DNA of 21,511 nucleotides from contig JADGIG010000094.1 of assembly GCA_018985235.1 (NCBI GenBank), positions 1 through 21,511 of the forward strand, in the 5' to 3' direction. A program made the translations under genes and the position numbers. This DNA comes from Sanchytrium tribonematis. Its lineage: Eukaryota > Sanchytriomycota > Sanchytriomycetes > Sanchytriales > Sanchytriaceae. The notes beneath the pieces were generated by a model that did not search any database, was not told where the DNA came from, and saw only the letters and a list, made by a program, of their open reading frames with translations. Shown piece after piece: positions 8,136 through 17,200 of the stretch (position 1 is the stretch's first letter; each line of letters begins with the position of its first letter).

Positions 8136-9467
8136 ATGCTTTCTTGCAGATCCTTGGGCAGCAGCAAACCCAAATATTTTAGACTGAGCGCTGTCAGAAT
8201 CAAGAGCGAGCAATTAATATTTGAATCCACCGTTTCTATTCAACCTAGACCGATACAGACAATCTTGAATGTTACCATAGATCATGGTGGAAAGAAACTT
8301 ATCTTGATTGGTAAAAATCCTGGTTGGAGCATGGAAATTAGTGGTCTTGATATGGAAGAGCTTCAGAAATTATCAAAATATGTTCGGGAGCATAGAAGGC
8401 AGCAGACATTTATTGGTGGTAAGGAAGCCATGGATGCAAAAGCATCAAAGACAGAAAATCCTCTTTCAGTGTCAAAAGAATCAGTGGAAACTGATGCTTC
8501 CAACTACACTATAGGTGAAATTAATCAGCCAGTTTCTGAATATTCAGGCAAGAAAAGATTGGCAGAAGATAATGAAACTATTCCCAAAAAGAGATTGCAA
8601 CCTTTCCAACCAGAGAATACATCTTTTGAAATTGAAAAAACCGCCACTATACCAGATTCAATAACCATTTTTGGCCACGAAATTGAAAACTTTCAAGGCT
8701 TTGCAAATATTGGTAATTCTTGCTATTTAAATTCTGTGTTGATTTCATTTCTTTTCAGTGACAGAATTTCAAATAAAGTTGGGGATGATGGCAAAGATTT
8801 ACGACGCAGTCTAGCTTACGTTATTAAATGTAAAAAGGAACTCCCACAAATGTTTGCTCCAACAGAGTTCAAAAATGTGCTGGATACCAAAACCGATTTA
8901 TTTAAAGGGAATGGTCAACATGATGCGCATGAATTATTTACTTCCCTGGTTGATTTACTCAGTCTGGAAGATCTATTTACAATGGTTGTCAGGAAAACCC
9001 TGAAATGTGCTAATAATCATGCAACTAATTCCAGTGACAAGATTTTAGGACTGAGCTTAGATATAAAATCAAATGTGATTGAATCTATCCAACATTTTTT
9101 CAAGAGTGAAGAAATTGAATATAAATGCGAGGAGTGTGGAAATCTTAATTGCACAATGAAATATACTCCGGAATGTACTCCGGACATTCTTGCAGTCCAG
9201 CTTAAACGATTTAAGGTTAATTTGAAGTTTGAAATCAGCAAAATTTCTGACCATGTGATTTTAAATAAGCATATCACGGTCAAGGACTCTAAGTATGAAC
9301 TCTACGCCGTGATCAACCATTTTGGAAAATATGGGCGTGGACATTACAAATGTTCCATCCTTTTAAAATGTCAATGGGTAAGCTTTGATGATGAGAAGGT
9401 CAGTCTGTTATCTGAGTCTCAAGCCGAATCTGGATACCTCTTGTTTTATAAAAAAATTCACAAATAA
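8136..9467 (+). CDS. USP37-like ubiquitin carboxyl-terminal hydrolase
   Basis: The 443-residue cysteine protease of the USP (C19) family removes ubiquitin from substrates. The Cys box GFANIGNSCYLNSVL has catalytic Cys196, followed by GQHDAHELF. The His box GRGHYKC has His403, and WVSFDDEKVS supplies the acidic residue (Asp418/419). KCEECGNLNC forms a half zinc site, and LAVQLKRFK is the usual USP strand. The first 90 residues look like the PH-like domain found in front of USP37/26/29, the closest known relatives in architecture. Between them lies a disordered linker with a bipartite nuclear signal, KKRLAEDNETIPKKR (139-153). The stop TAA lies inside AATAAA (9463-9468) and is followed directly by ATG (9468) of a two-codon ORF. 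Confidence 0.88.
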   Translation: MLSCRSLGSSKPKYFRLSAVRIKSEQLIFESTVSIQPRPIQTILNVTIDHGGKKLILIGKNPGWSMEISGLDMEELQKLSKYVREHRRQQTFIGGKEAMDAKASKTENPLSVSKESVETDASNYTIGEINQPVSEYSGKKRLAEDNETIPKKRLQPFQPENTSFEIEKTATIPDSITIFGHEIENFQGFANIGNSCYLNSVLISFLFSDRISNKVGDDGKDLRRSLAYVIKCKKELPQMFAPTEFKNVLDTKTDLFKGNGQHDAHELFTSLVDLLSLEDLFTMVVRKTLKCANNHATNSSDKILGLSLDIKSNVIESIQHFFKSEEIEYKCEECGNLNCTMKYTPECTPDILAVQLKRFKVNLKFEISKISDHVILNKHITVKDSKYELYAVINHFGKYGRGHYKCSILLKCQWVSFDDEKVSLLSESQAESGYLLFYKKIHK

Positions 9468-9476
9468 ATGTTGTAA
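9468..9476 (+). other. Two-codon minimal upstream ORF in the RhoGEF leader
   Basis: ATGTTGTAA lies directly after the USP stop (TAA then ATG) and 33 bp before the RhoGEF ATG. If the RhoGEF mRNA starts upstream of it, this would be a minimal uORF (Met-Leu-stop). No AG lies between it and 9507, so it cannot be a first exon joined by a 19-nt intron. Confidence 0.3.
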
Positions 9477-9509
9477 TACACTGGTACAATATATTTGTGG
9501 CTTGAAAGA

Positions 9510-11529
9510 ATGTTGGGTGAAGCATTATGTAATTTTTTTAATGATATAAAACCAAAAACAATCAAACCATTAAAGTCCAGTGGGCCACTTACAGATCTGT
9601 ATAATATTCGGCAGTTTGCGACAAATTGTGATCAGCTTGGAGTAACAATCACCCCTGAACAGATAAACATACACACAATCAAGCAAGTATTAATACCGCT
9701 GTTTGATTACTATAAGTTGGGAAATCCCATTTCTAAGCTAGATGAGAAGATCAATAGCGTTAAGACTGAAGATAATAAAACTCGCGATTTAACACTCGTA
9801 ATTGAAGCAATATTAAAACGACTAGAAAAAATTGAGAATGGAATTAGCAGGTTACCCTCGAATATCACTGTCATGCAGTCCTTAGAAGATTTTGTAAAAG
9901 AAGAACCACAGATCAATTCAAAAGCATTTGAAGAATTTGTAAAAACTGAAAAGGACTATTGCCAAGATCTTTGTACATTCGAGCTGGTCTATATAACGGA
10001 AATCCGAAACAGGCATTTACTTCATCCAAATGTTCTTGGTGATCTCGAAGAATTTATAAAAAATTTGATTGAATTCTCAAATTCTCTGGTAAAATTACTG
10101 GAAGAAAGACAAACTCTAGAATGTTTAGATGAAATTGACACCGAATCATTCGAAATATTCAAGGAATATTCTAATAATTTTGTGGAAGTTAGTCGGGTAT
10201 TGGATATTTTGAAGAATAAGAGTGAAAATAGGGAGTTTTTTGAATTGTGGAGGAAACCAGAAGCGAAAGGCCAACCTGTTGAGAGCTATCTAATTAAGCC
10301 TATTCAGAGAATTTGCAGATATCCGCTGATTTTAAAAGAATATGCAAAAGACCTTCCCGACTCAAAAAGTATATATTCAATAATTGAGAGTTTGCAAAAG
10401 TACATCACTCACATAAATGAGATCACAATTGGAACAACTGACGACAAAAGAAAATATTCAATACAGAATAAGCTCAAAGATTCTGTAATTATATTTAATT
10501 TAGATCGTTTTTAAGGAAGGCGAAAGTATTTTATATGATTCCTCAGTAAAAGTTGAAACTCAAAAATCTAAAAAAACTCGATATATTATTTTAACAACTA
10601 GAAGACTTATTATTTGCAAAGAATTAAAGAACAAGAAGATTAGCCTGCAAATTCAATGGCCTAGCGATAGTATATTGAATAGAATTAATTCAAAAAGAGA
10701 TGACCCTCATTCTGAAGTGATACTAACCGGATGCAATAAGTCCGAAAAGTTTGTCATAGTATTTCAGAATGAAGAAGAACGAAAAAAGTGGATAGCGGGT
10801 CTCAAACAAATTAAACCTGATAAGTACAAAACATTTAAAGTCGCAAAAAATTTACCAATTGAAAGCTTTTTGGAATCAAATCGAAGTCTTTTGTCTCAAA
10901 ATAGAGACTTGAGAAAAAAAACAAGCAAGAATACACTGTCAAAAACAAAAGGTCGGCTATCCATTTTAATGGATACACAGGATGTGCTTGCAACTAATCA
11001 AGCCGATGAAAAATTGAAAAAGAGCAAATCAAGCCTCTCCATCACGGAACAATTGAATCAAGTAGAAGATATGTTGAAAAAACCTGAAAATCAAGTTTCA
11101 CTTCATGATCTAGCCGGTAAAAAATCAATTTATAGTGACTTTTTATCTAGAAATAACCTCGGTAATGGCTGGGAAGAAATCAAACTGAATAATGGTCTAA
11201 TTTACTATGAAAATGTCGATACACAACAAAGATCTTTTGAGCATCCACTTGGAGCTGATGCTATTCAGCGTGCCGTCAACAAACATCGTCCTTCAGTTCA
11301 AAGCTTGTTTTATAATCCTAGTCACATATCATTTAGTCTTGATGCTGGGCTATCTGTAATCGATGAAACAGAATCAGAGGTCGCATCAATAGCTCCAACA
11401 TTTGTTTCCGAGGCATCGATTTTTGACATTGGTCACGAATGGGCAAAAGTTATCCAACCAGATGGCACTCAGTATTATTTCAACAAAAGGACTGGTGAAT
11501 CCAGATGGAATATGCATGACAACAAATAA
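9510..11529 (+). CDS. Cdc24-like Rho guanine nucleotide exchange factor with CH-like, DH, PH and two WW domains, two exons
   Basis: Exon 1 is 9510-10484 and exon 2 is 10504-11529, joined across the 19-nt intron 10485-10503; the product is 666 residues. The DH domain (about 138-305) has the EEFVKTEKDYCQDL start and the conserved helix LIKPIQRICRYPLILKEY. It loads GTP on Rho-family GTPases. The PH domain (about 326-428) begins right at the splice junction and ends with KKWIAGLKQI. The first 66 residues (ALCNFFNDIKP..., NIRQFATNCDQLGV) resemble the calponin-homology region of Cdc24. Similarity seems to run upstream into WLER (9498-9509) before the first ATG, so the true start is uncertain. The C-terminus carries two WW-like domains (548-573 and 638-663). 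The first has Phe for the second Trp, and the second lacks the Pro. The stop lies inside AATAAA. Confidence 0.88.
10485..10503 (+). other. 19-nt spliceosomal intron in RhoGEF
   Basis: The intron is GTAATTATATTTAATTTAG, phase 0, between TCT and ATC. Removal joins NKLKDS to IVFKEGESILYDSS, linking the DH and PH domains in one frame. Retained, it stops the frame four codons after the intron. The branch candidate is TTAAT with A at position 14. Confidence 0.93.
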
Positions 11530-11541
11530 AATCGAAGTGGT

Positions 11542-12021
11542 TTATTCTGTTTTTATATTTTCAAAGCCAAGACTCTGCAGTAATCCTATGGATGATTCCA
11601 AGCATTGCTTATAAACCCTCTCAAAATCCCTGAGATCTCCGTAGTAAGGATCTTCAATAATGATATCTGAGTCATTTTTACTACTTCCATAATTTCCAAA
11701 AAAATCAATTTTACCATTAAAATTATTAGGTTTCTTCTTTTTGATGTTGTTGATGTTTTCCTTGTCCATTCCAAGAATATATTCATATTCCTCGAAGTCC
11801 TTTTTCGATAACTGTCTTCCTCTGTGATTTGTTTTAATGCCATTGGCTTTCAGTACGTCCAATGTTCTATGATCTGGGACATCCCCAACATGGTAATTAG
11901 CTGTTCCACATGAGTCGATTTTGATATCGATTTGATTGATTTTGCATAAATACTGAAATACAGCCTCTGCCATTGGGCTTCTACAAATGTTTCCCAAGCA
12001 AACAAATAAAACAGAACTCAT
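11542..12021 (-). CDS. Low-molecular-weight protein tyrosine phosphatase
   Basis: The 159-residue protein starts MSSVLFVCLGNICRS, with the phosphate-binding loop C8-L-G-N-I-C-R14-S at the N-terminus as in all LMW-PTPs. The catalytic acid lies in the DPYYGD motif near the C-terminus. It dephosphorylates phosphotyrosine, and low-molecular phosphates in some members. The ATG at 12021 is chosen because the P-loop must follow within a few residues; an in-frame ATG 18 bp upstream (12039) is possible but would leave 2 bp to the divergent gene. The stop TAA lies inside AATAAA (11541-11546), 12 bp from the convergent RhoGEF stop. Divergent peroxiredoxin starts only 20 bp away; both proteins have redox-sensitive cysteines, but no functional link can be shown. 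Confidence 0.95.
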   Translation of the reverse strand: MSSVLFVCLGNICRSPMAEAVFQYLCKINQIDIKIDSCGTANYHVGDVPDHRTLDVLKANGIKTNHRGRQLSKKDFEEYEYILGMDKENINNIKKKKPNNFNGKIDFFGNYGSSKNDSDIIIEDPYYGDLRDFERVYKQCLESSIGLLQSLGFENIKTE

Positions 12022-12041
12022 ACAATACTCTCCTTTCACAA
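12022..12041. promoter_or_regulatory. 20-bp gap between divergent LMW-PTP and peroxiredoxin starts
   Basis: Only 20 bp separate the two start codons. Both starts are anchored by conserved sequence, so the gap cannot be much larger. At least one transcript must begin inside the opposite coding region, or the mRNAs are almost leaderless. The promoters therefore lie within coding sequence. Confidence 0.55.
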
Positions 12042-12653
12042 ATGTTTCACCAAATCAAACGATATGCTCATTTGATTTCAAAGCCTGCACCAAACTTTAC
12101 TGGTCAAGCAGTTTACGATGGAGGATTTAAAAGTGTATCATTAAATGATTACAAGGGCAAGTATCTGGTGAAGGTTTGGATTCCATTTAGTTTTACTTTT
12201 GTCTGTCCAACGGAAATTACTGCCTATAATGATGCCAAAGAACATTTTAAAAAATTAAATACAGAGGTATTGTTTGCATCTTGTGATAGTAAATTCAGCA
12301 ATTATCAGTGGACCCAAATGCCTCGTTCTAAAGGAGGACTTGGTAAATTATCTTACCCTTTCCTAAGCGACCATAGCAAAGAAATTGCACTCAAATACGA
12401 TGTATTACTGCCTGACCAAATGCCTTTAAGAGCTAATTTCATTATTGACAAGAAGGGAATTGTCAAACATACTACATTCAATGATAGAGATGTGGGAAGA
12501 AGTGTCGATGAAACTTTGCGACTTATTGAAGCATATCAATTTGCAGAAGAACATGGGGAAGTTTGTCCAGCAAATTGGAAGAAAGGCAGCAGTACAATGA
12601 AGGGAGACGTTAAAGAATCTTTGAAATATTTTTCAAAGTTACAAGATAAATAA
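12042..12653 (+). CDS. Typical 2-Cys peroxiredoxin
   Basis: The 203-residue protein reduces hydrogen peroxide and organic hydroperoxides using two cysteines. The peroxidatic Cys55 lies in FTFVCPTEI and the resolving Cys175 in HGEVCPANW. GGLG (in SKGGLGKL) and the C-terminal YF (in LKYFSKL) are both present, the pair that makes eukaryotic 2-Cys enzymes sensitive to overoxidation. The strand before the active site reads LVKVWIPFSFTFVCPTE instead of the usual LVLFFYPLDFTFVCPTE, with the Tyr and Asp lost but the length conserved. The N-terminus (MFHQIKRYAHLI) is basic and might target mitochondria. The ATG at 12042 is the only one close enough; further upstream frame overlaps LMW-PTP. The stop lies inside AATAAA (12649-12654), 8 bp before the next ATG. 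Confidence 0.93.
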   Translation: MFHQIKRYAHLISKPAPNFTGQAVYDGGFKSVSLNDYKGKYLVKVWIPFSFTFVCPTEITAYNDAKEHFKKLNTEVLFASCDSKFSNYQWTQMPRSKGGLGKLSYPFLSDHSKEIALKYDVLLPDQMPLRANFIIDKKGIVKHTTFNDRDVGRSVDETLRLIEAYQFAEEHGEVCPANWKKGSSTMKGDVKESLKYFSKLQDK

Positions 12654-12661
12654 AAAGGCCC

Positions 12662-13108
12662 ATGTTTTCAAAGATTTCTATTCAAAACAATGAATACCAT
12701 GTTTTTAATTTGAAAGGGATTTACCTAGGGCTTAAATTAATATGTAAATTCGTAGAAAATGAATTGGTTATAGTAGTTATTCCATTTCATCCTGCAATCT
12801 CAGAACAAGGAAAATATAAAATAAAAAGCGCATCCAATTCATTGCTCAGCAAACAAGCCAGGGTAGCGGCACTTCAAGAAGGACTCAGTAATCCTCAAAA
12901 AGAAAACATAGTCAATTTCAATGCTGACTTATTAAGGGAAACCTGTCCCCGTCAATTTAATCAGCTTATTCAAAATCAAATTTTAATGACAAATAGAATT
13001 TTGAGAGGCTATAGTTCTACTCCGAATCCATACAGGGATCAATTTGATTTCGAAAATTATAGGCAAGAGTGGGAAAAAACGGCTACTATCAAGATATATA
13101 AAAAATAA
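12662..13108 (+). CDS. Hypothetical protein, 148 residues
   Basis: I do not recognise this protein. The ATG at 12662 lies 8 bp after the peroxiredoxin stop on the same strand. The first 60 residues alternate in a beta-strand pattern (YHVFNLKGIYLGLKLICKF, then ELVIVVIPFH). The rest is polar and helical with many Gln and Asn. There is no transmembrane segment, signal peptide or cysteine cluster. It is judged real because it fills the gap between two real genes, has ordinary codon use for the window and ends with the local stop pattern, AAA-TAA-ATT with AATAAA at 13104-13109. No frame break needing an intron is seen. Confidence 0.65.
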   Translation: MFSKISIQNNEYHVFNLKGIYLGLKLICKFVENELVIVVIPFHPAISEQGKYKIKSASNSLLSKQARVAALQEGLSNPQKENIVNFNADLLRETCPRQFNQLIQNQILMTNRILRGYSSTPNPYRDQFDFENYRQEWEKTATIKIYKK

Positions 13109-13135
13109 ATTTTTGACAAGCCTCACGATACTCAA

Positions 13136-13759
13136 ATGAATCCATATAAAATCTTGAGATTTTCAAACACTATATTTGCTATGATGGGAATTATGTTTTC
13201 ATTATGCGGCAGCTTGGGAATTGCTTTGGGGAAATTAGATATGGCTCCTGCAAGCACAGATCTTTTAATTGATATGATTTGTATTGGGGTTGTCGCTATG
13301 TTGGTTACATTTTTAGCTGCATCTGGAATGAGAGGAAATTCCACGCATCTAAAAATTTACGTTGCTTTTGTAACATTAATACTTTTTGCTCAAGCAGCGG
13401 TTGGGTTTTATGCCATAAAGCGACAAGAAGAGATGCAATCTTATATGAGAAACAAGTGGGAATCAAGCACAAATCAAATAAAGAGCGACATTCAATTAAG
13501 GCTAAGTTGCTGCGGTTTTTATAACAATACGGATTTGCCATTTAAGGAAGGCGGAGATGGAAAATGCGTTCCTGGAAATAACAATCCTGGGTGTTACACG
13601 AAACTTAAAGATACTCAAATCAATTATTCTACTGCCTTTATGTCTGTCTGTTTCTCCCTATTACTTGTTGAGATACTTTGCATTGGTGGCGCAATTCTGA
13701 TTTTGAAAACTGGACAGCCAGAAGAATATTTCACAGGAAAAGAACCCAGAGATCTTTAA
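13136..13759 (+). CDS. Tetraspanin
   Basis: The 207-residue protein has four hydrophobic segments (about 12-32, 44-64, 74-94 and 165-190) and short cytoplasmic ends, the tetraspanin topology. The large extracellular loop (about 95-164) has the diagnostic Cys-Cys-Gly (LSCCGFYN, residues 125-127) plus Cys144 and Cys153, giving the two expected disulfides. Tetraspanins organise membrane microdomains; fungal members act in infection structures and animal ones in adhesion and vesicles. The ATG at 13136 is 27 bp after the previous stop. The stop is followed 1 nt later by AATAAA (13761-13766). Presence of a Cys-Cys-Gly tetraspanin fits an opisthokont or amoebozoan lineage. Confidence 0.9.
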   Translation: MNPYKILRFSNTIFAMMGIMFSLCGSLGIALGKLDMAPASTDLLIDMICIGVVAMLVTFLAASGMRGNSTHLKIYVAFVTLILFAQAAVGFYAIKRQEEMQSYMRNKWESSTNQIKSDIQLRLSCCGFYNNTDLPFKEGGDGKCVPGNNNPGCYTKLKDTQINYSTAFMSVCFSLLLVEILCIGGAILILKTGQPEEYFTGKEPRDL

Positions 13760-13840
13760 TAATAAATTTGGAACTTAGGACTCAGAGAACTGGATTTGAA
13801 ATTCAGTGCCTTTCATTTTTTCATTTTCACAAGTAAAACA

Positions 13841-14116
13841 ATGGTTGAGACAAATTGCCTGCAATGTGGAAAAGTCCAAAAATTAAGTGCAAAATGCATC
13901 TTCTGTAAAAATTCTTTGCTTTCTGTGAAGGAAAATGAAGCAAATTTTTCGGCAATGTTTCCTGATCAACAAAAATGGAAAGAAGCACTTGATGTGAAGC
14001 AACGGATGCTTCAATTTGATCGAGCAGAGCATAAAAGCGAAATCTACGACCAGAATGTTCCAAATAATAATTTTGTGGAAGAAAAAAAATTAAAAATCAA
14101 GTGGTCTCAAAAATAA
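13841..14116 (+). CDS. Small TRIP4/ASC-1 (Rqt4)-type zinc finger protein
   Basis: The 91-residue protein has Cys6-x2-Cys9 and Cys19-x2-Cys22, a single zinc site of the C2HC5/ASC-1 type. After it comes KEALDVKQRMLQFDRAEH, which matches the TRIP4 segment with the pattern K-x-x-L-L-x-F-D-R. In animals and yeast TRIP4/Rqt4 is a subunit of the ASCC/RQT helicase complex that splits collided ribosomes. This copy is a minimal version without the C-terminal ASCH domain of animal TRIP4. The start is the ATG at 13841; an in-frame TTG at 13796 is less likely. The stop TAA is in AATAAC, one of the few stops here without AATAAA. Confidence 0.65.
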   Translation: MVETNCLQCGKVQKLSAKCIFCKNSLLSVKENEANFSAMFPDQQKWKEALDVKQRMLQFDRAEHKSEIYDQNVPNNNFVEEKKLKIKWSQK

Positions 14117-14236
14117 CTCCAGTAAATTGAGTGTTCTAATAGAAATTTCACTTTTTGACATTCGGGCAAGTTGACGTGTTTTTGAATTGATTCTTAGCCT
14201 CGTTTTGGGGAAGTTGAAACTTGTCTTTTAGTACAA
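14117..14236 (+). promoter_or_regulatory. Leader and promoter region of SMC1
   Basis: These 120 bp lie between the TRIP4-like stop and the SMC1 ATG. They have a somewhat higher G content than other gaps (TTCGGGCAAG, TTGACGTG, CGTTTTGGGG). I see no RNA gene, repeat or clear factor site. Confidence 0.3.
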
Positions 14237-17200
14237 ATGATCAAAGAATTGCACTTGACTAATTTCAAGTCTTATGGCTTTGCAAAAATTGAGTTCAAAA
14301 CATTTGCTTGTATATGTGGGACCAATGGATCTGGTAAGAGCAATATTTTAGATGGCCTAGCTTTTGGATTGGCTGTGGGTGCTCAACAATTAAGGTGTAG
14401 CAGCATTAAAGAGCTATTACGCGAAGGTGAAGATTCAGGTTATGTGAAAATTGTCATGAAAATTGGAGAAGAGGAAACTGTTTTTCAAAGAAATTTAAAT
14501 ATTCAAGGCCATTGCGAATACAAAATTGACGGCAAAACATTAAGCTACGGAAGCTACGTTGACAGGCTTAATCAATACAATGTTCTAGTCAAGGTAAGAA
14601 ATTTTGTGGTATTTCAAGGTGATATTGAGCAACTTGCCGCACAATCAAGTAAAGACTTGACAAGATTAATTGAAAACATTTCTGGAAGTTATGAATTAAA
14701 AACTGAGTATGATCAATTGAAGCAAGAATACGAAAAGGCTAATGATATAAGTTTGACCAACTTTAGTAAGAAGAAAGGGATAAATGCGGAATTAAAATCA
14801 GTATTGGAGCAAAAGCAACAAGCAGATCAATGGGGGAAATTACACGCTGATAAAAAGACTTTAGTTAAAACATTATCTCTTTGGAAATTATGGCACATCG
14901 ACAGTGATTTGATAAAACTTGATGAATCCATCGAAGTGATCGAAAACGAAGAAAGTGAATTAATCGCCATGAAGGATTCAAGCGATGAAGCTGCCAAGGA
15001 AATTGAAGCGAAATTAAAAAATGCCCGTCAACAGCTGGAAGTTCGATCTAATGACCTGGACAAACTTCAAAAGAGTTTGAATGACGAATTAGGTGAGAAA
15101 AGAGCTTCTAGCGACAGATTTTCACAATTGATAGAAAAAGAAAAAGACTTGGTCTCCAAAAAAGAATCAATTTTGCACAAGCGAGAAATGAGACAAAATT
15201 TTCTTAGAGATATCAATTCGAGACAAAAAGAACTTCAAATGGAGATTGATGAAAAAAGAGCTTTATTGCCTAAAGAAGTAAAGAAGAACGCCAAAGTCAT
15301 GTCCTTGTATGACAATCTCAAACAAAAATATCTTTTACAATGCGGAGACGATGTTCAAAAGCTGGAAAGCATGAATATCAAAATTGAGCAGTTTGAGCGA
15401 AATGCGTTCCAATGTAAGATTAAGAGCGAAAATCTTGAAAATAAATTGGAAGAAACAGGTGCAAACTTGCGCGAGTCAGAGGATCGTTTGATCTCATTAG
15501 ATTCTCAAAAAAAAGATCTTAGGAATAGTTTGTCAGATAAAACCTTGGCTATGAGTCAATTGAAAAGCAAAGTCTCGGATGTATTGGAACAGAAAGAGAA
15601 GCTAAAATCAAAACTCGCTTCTACCCTTTCTGATATACAGCAATGTCAGAGCATGGAAGAAACTAAGAATCGCGAGAAGAATTTACTAAATATTGTAAGC
15701 ACGTTGAAAGGATTATATCAGGGCGTCCATGGTCGGATTGTTGACGTTTGCACCCCCAAAGATGATAGTATTCACGGAGTATTGTCTCTTGCTCTTGGTC
15801 GATATTCTGATGCAGTCATTGTTGAAAGCGAAAGCGTGGCACTTGATTGTATCACGTTTATGAAAAAACAAAGATATTTTCCTCTTACTTTTTTACCGAT
15901 TGATAGATTAGATAGAAAGACTAATTTTCAAAAGTATCGCAATTCGCCTTTTAAAGAGCTTGGGGCTGTATTATTGATTGATTGTCTAGAATTTAACGAA
16001 AGATTTCAAAAGGCTGTCGAATATTCTTGTGGAAGCATCTTAATTGTTGACAGTCTCAAGAATGCAAAAAAGATTGCTTTTGAATTAAATGAAAGAGAAA
16101 AATTAGTCACTCTCACAGGGGAAATCATTTACAAAAATGGATCAATGAGCGGCGGATCTTTAAATGAAAAATCCAAATTTACAAAATCGCAAATTGAAAA
16201 ACTTCAAGCAGAAAAATCTAAAATTTTAAAGGCCATTCAGTCATTAGCAGATAAAAAGGACGAATTACATTTAAAGGAATTGGATGACGAAATCGAAACC
16301 ATCAACGTCCAGTTGGATAGAAACAACAAAGCTATCTTAAAAGCTAATGAAGATCAAAAAGAATTTCAAAAGCTAATATCCAGTTACAAGAATGATTTAG
16401 AATCTCAAGATAACACCTATGAAGACTTCATGCAACAGGTAGGGCTAAGAAAAGAACTTTATCAGGACTCACTCTCAAAACTTAGAGAATTTGAAAAAAA
16501 GCATTACAAACCTTTGCTTGATCTTACTAGGTGCAAATCCATTCAAGAATATGAAGAATGTGAAGTGGCAATATCGAACAACAAGTTAATTGAGTTTGAA
16601 AATAAGGAGAAAGAACTAATCGAAATTCATAAGGAAAAAGATTTAGTAATTCAAAAAATTGAGCTCGATGGTAAAAAATTGATTTTGATTGAAAAATCTT
16701 TACAAGACTCAATACAAACAAGATCGGAGATTTCTATTGAGCTTAAGCATCTTACAAAGTTATGCGATAGCATCAAAAAGAAACTTGATGATTTATATTC
16801 TAAATACGTCGCTGAATTAAAAAAATCAGTTGCCAATTACGATGATGAAATGCAGCTTCATCTTGAAAATTCAAAAAAATGTGCAAAGCTCTTGTCCAAG
16901 AAGAAAGATGAAATTAGAAAGTTACTGAATAATAAAGCGAGGCTGTTTGATAGGAAAGCATCGGAAGTTAGAATGTGTAAAATTAAAGATGTTGATGTAG
17001 AATTAGTGGACCAAGATATGAAAGAAGCTGTAAATACACAAATGATTGTCGGCGAAGTCAATATAGATAATGATAACACATTAACTGAGGAAACAAAACA
17101 ACTAGGGCAAATTCAAATTGATTATGAAGTTCTTGAAATAAAGTATCGGGAAAATTCTGGTGCTGAGATTGAAATTGAACTAGAAAACGACATCAAAAAA

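Noticed and set aside
8131-8149. A 19-nt GT...AG string, GTTAAATGCTTTCTTGCAG, at the USP start
   Set aside because: It contains the USP start ATG, begins GTT instead of GTA and lacks A at position 14. No upstream ATG could supply a first exon. Chance match.
9468-9509. A first exon of RhoGEF starting at the ATG at 9468
   Set aside because: TAA follows after two codons and no AG lies between 9471 and 9507, so no 19-nt intron fits. A 36-nt intron would add nothing recognisable.
12174-12190. A 17-nt GT...AG string in peroxiredoxin
   Set aside because: Peroxiredoxin has the family-typical length between KYLV and FTFVCPTE when this is read as coding; removing it would shift the frame.
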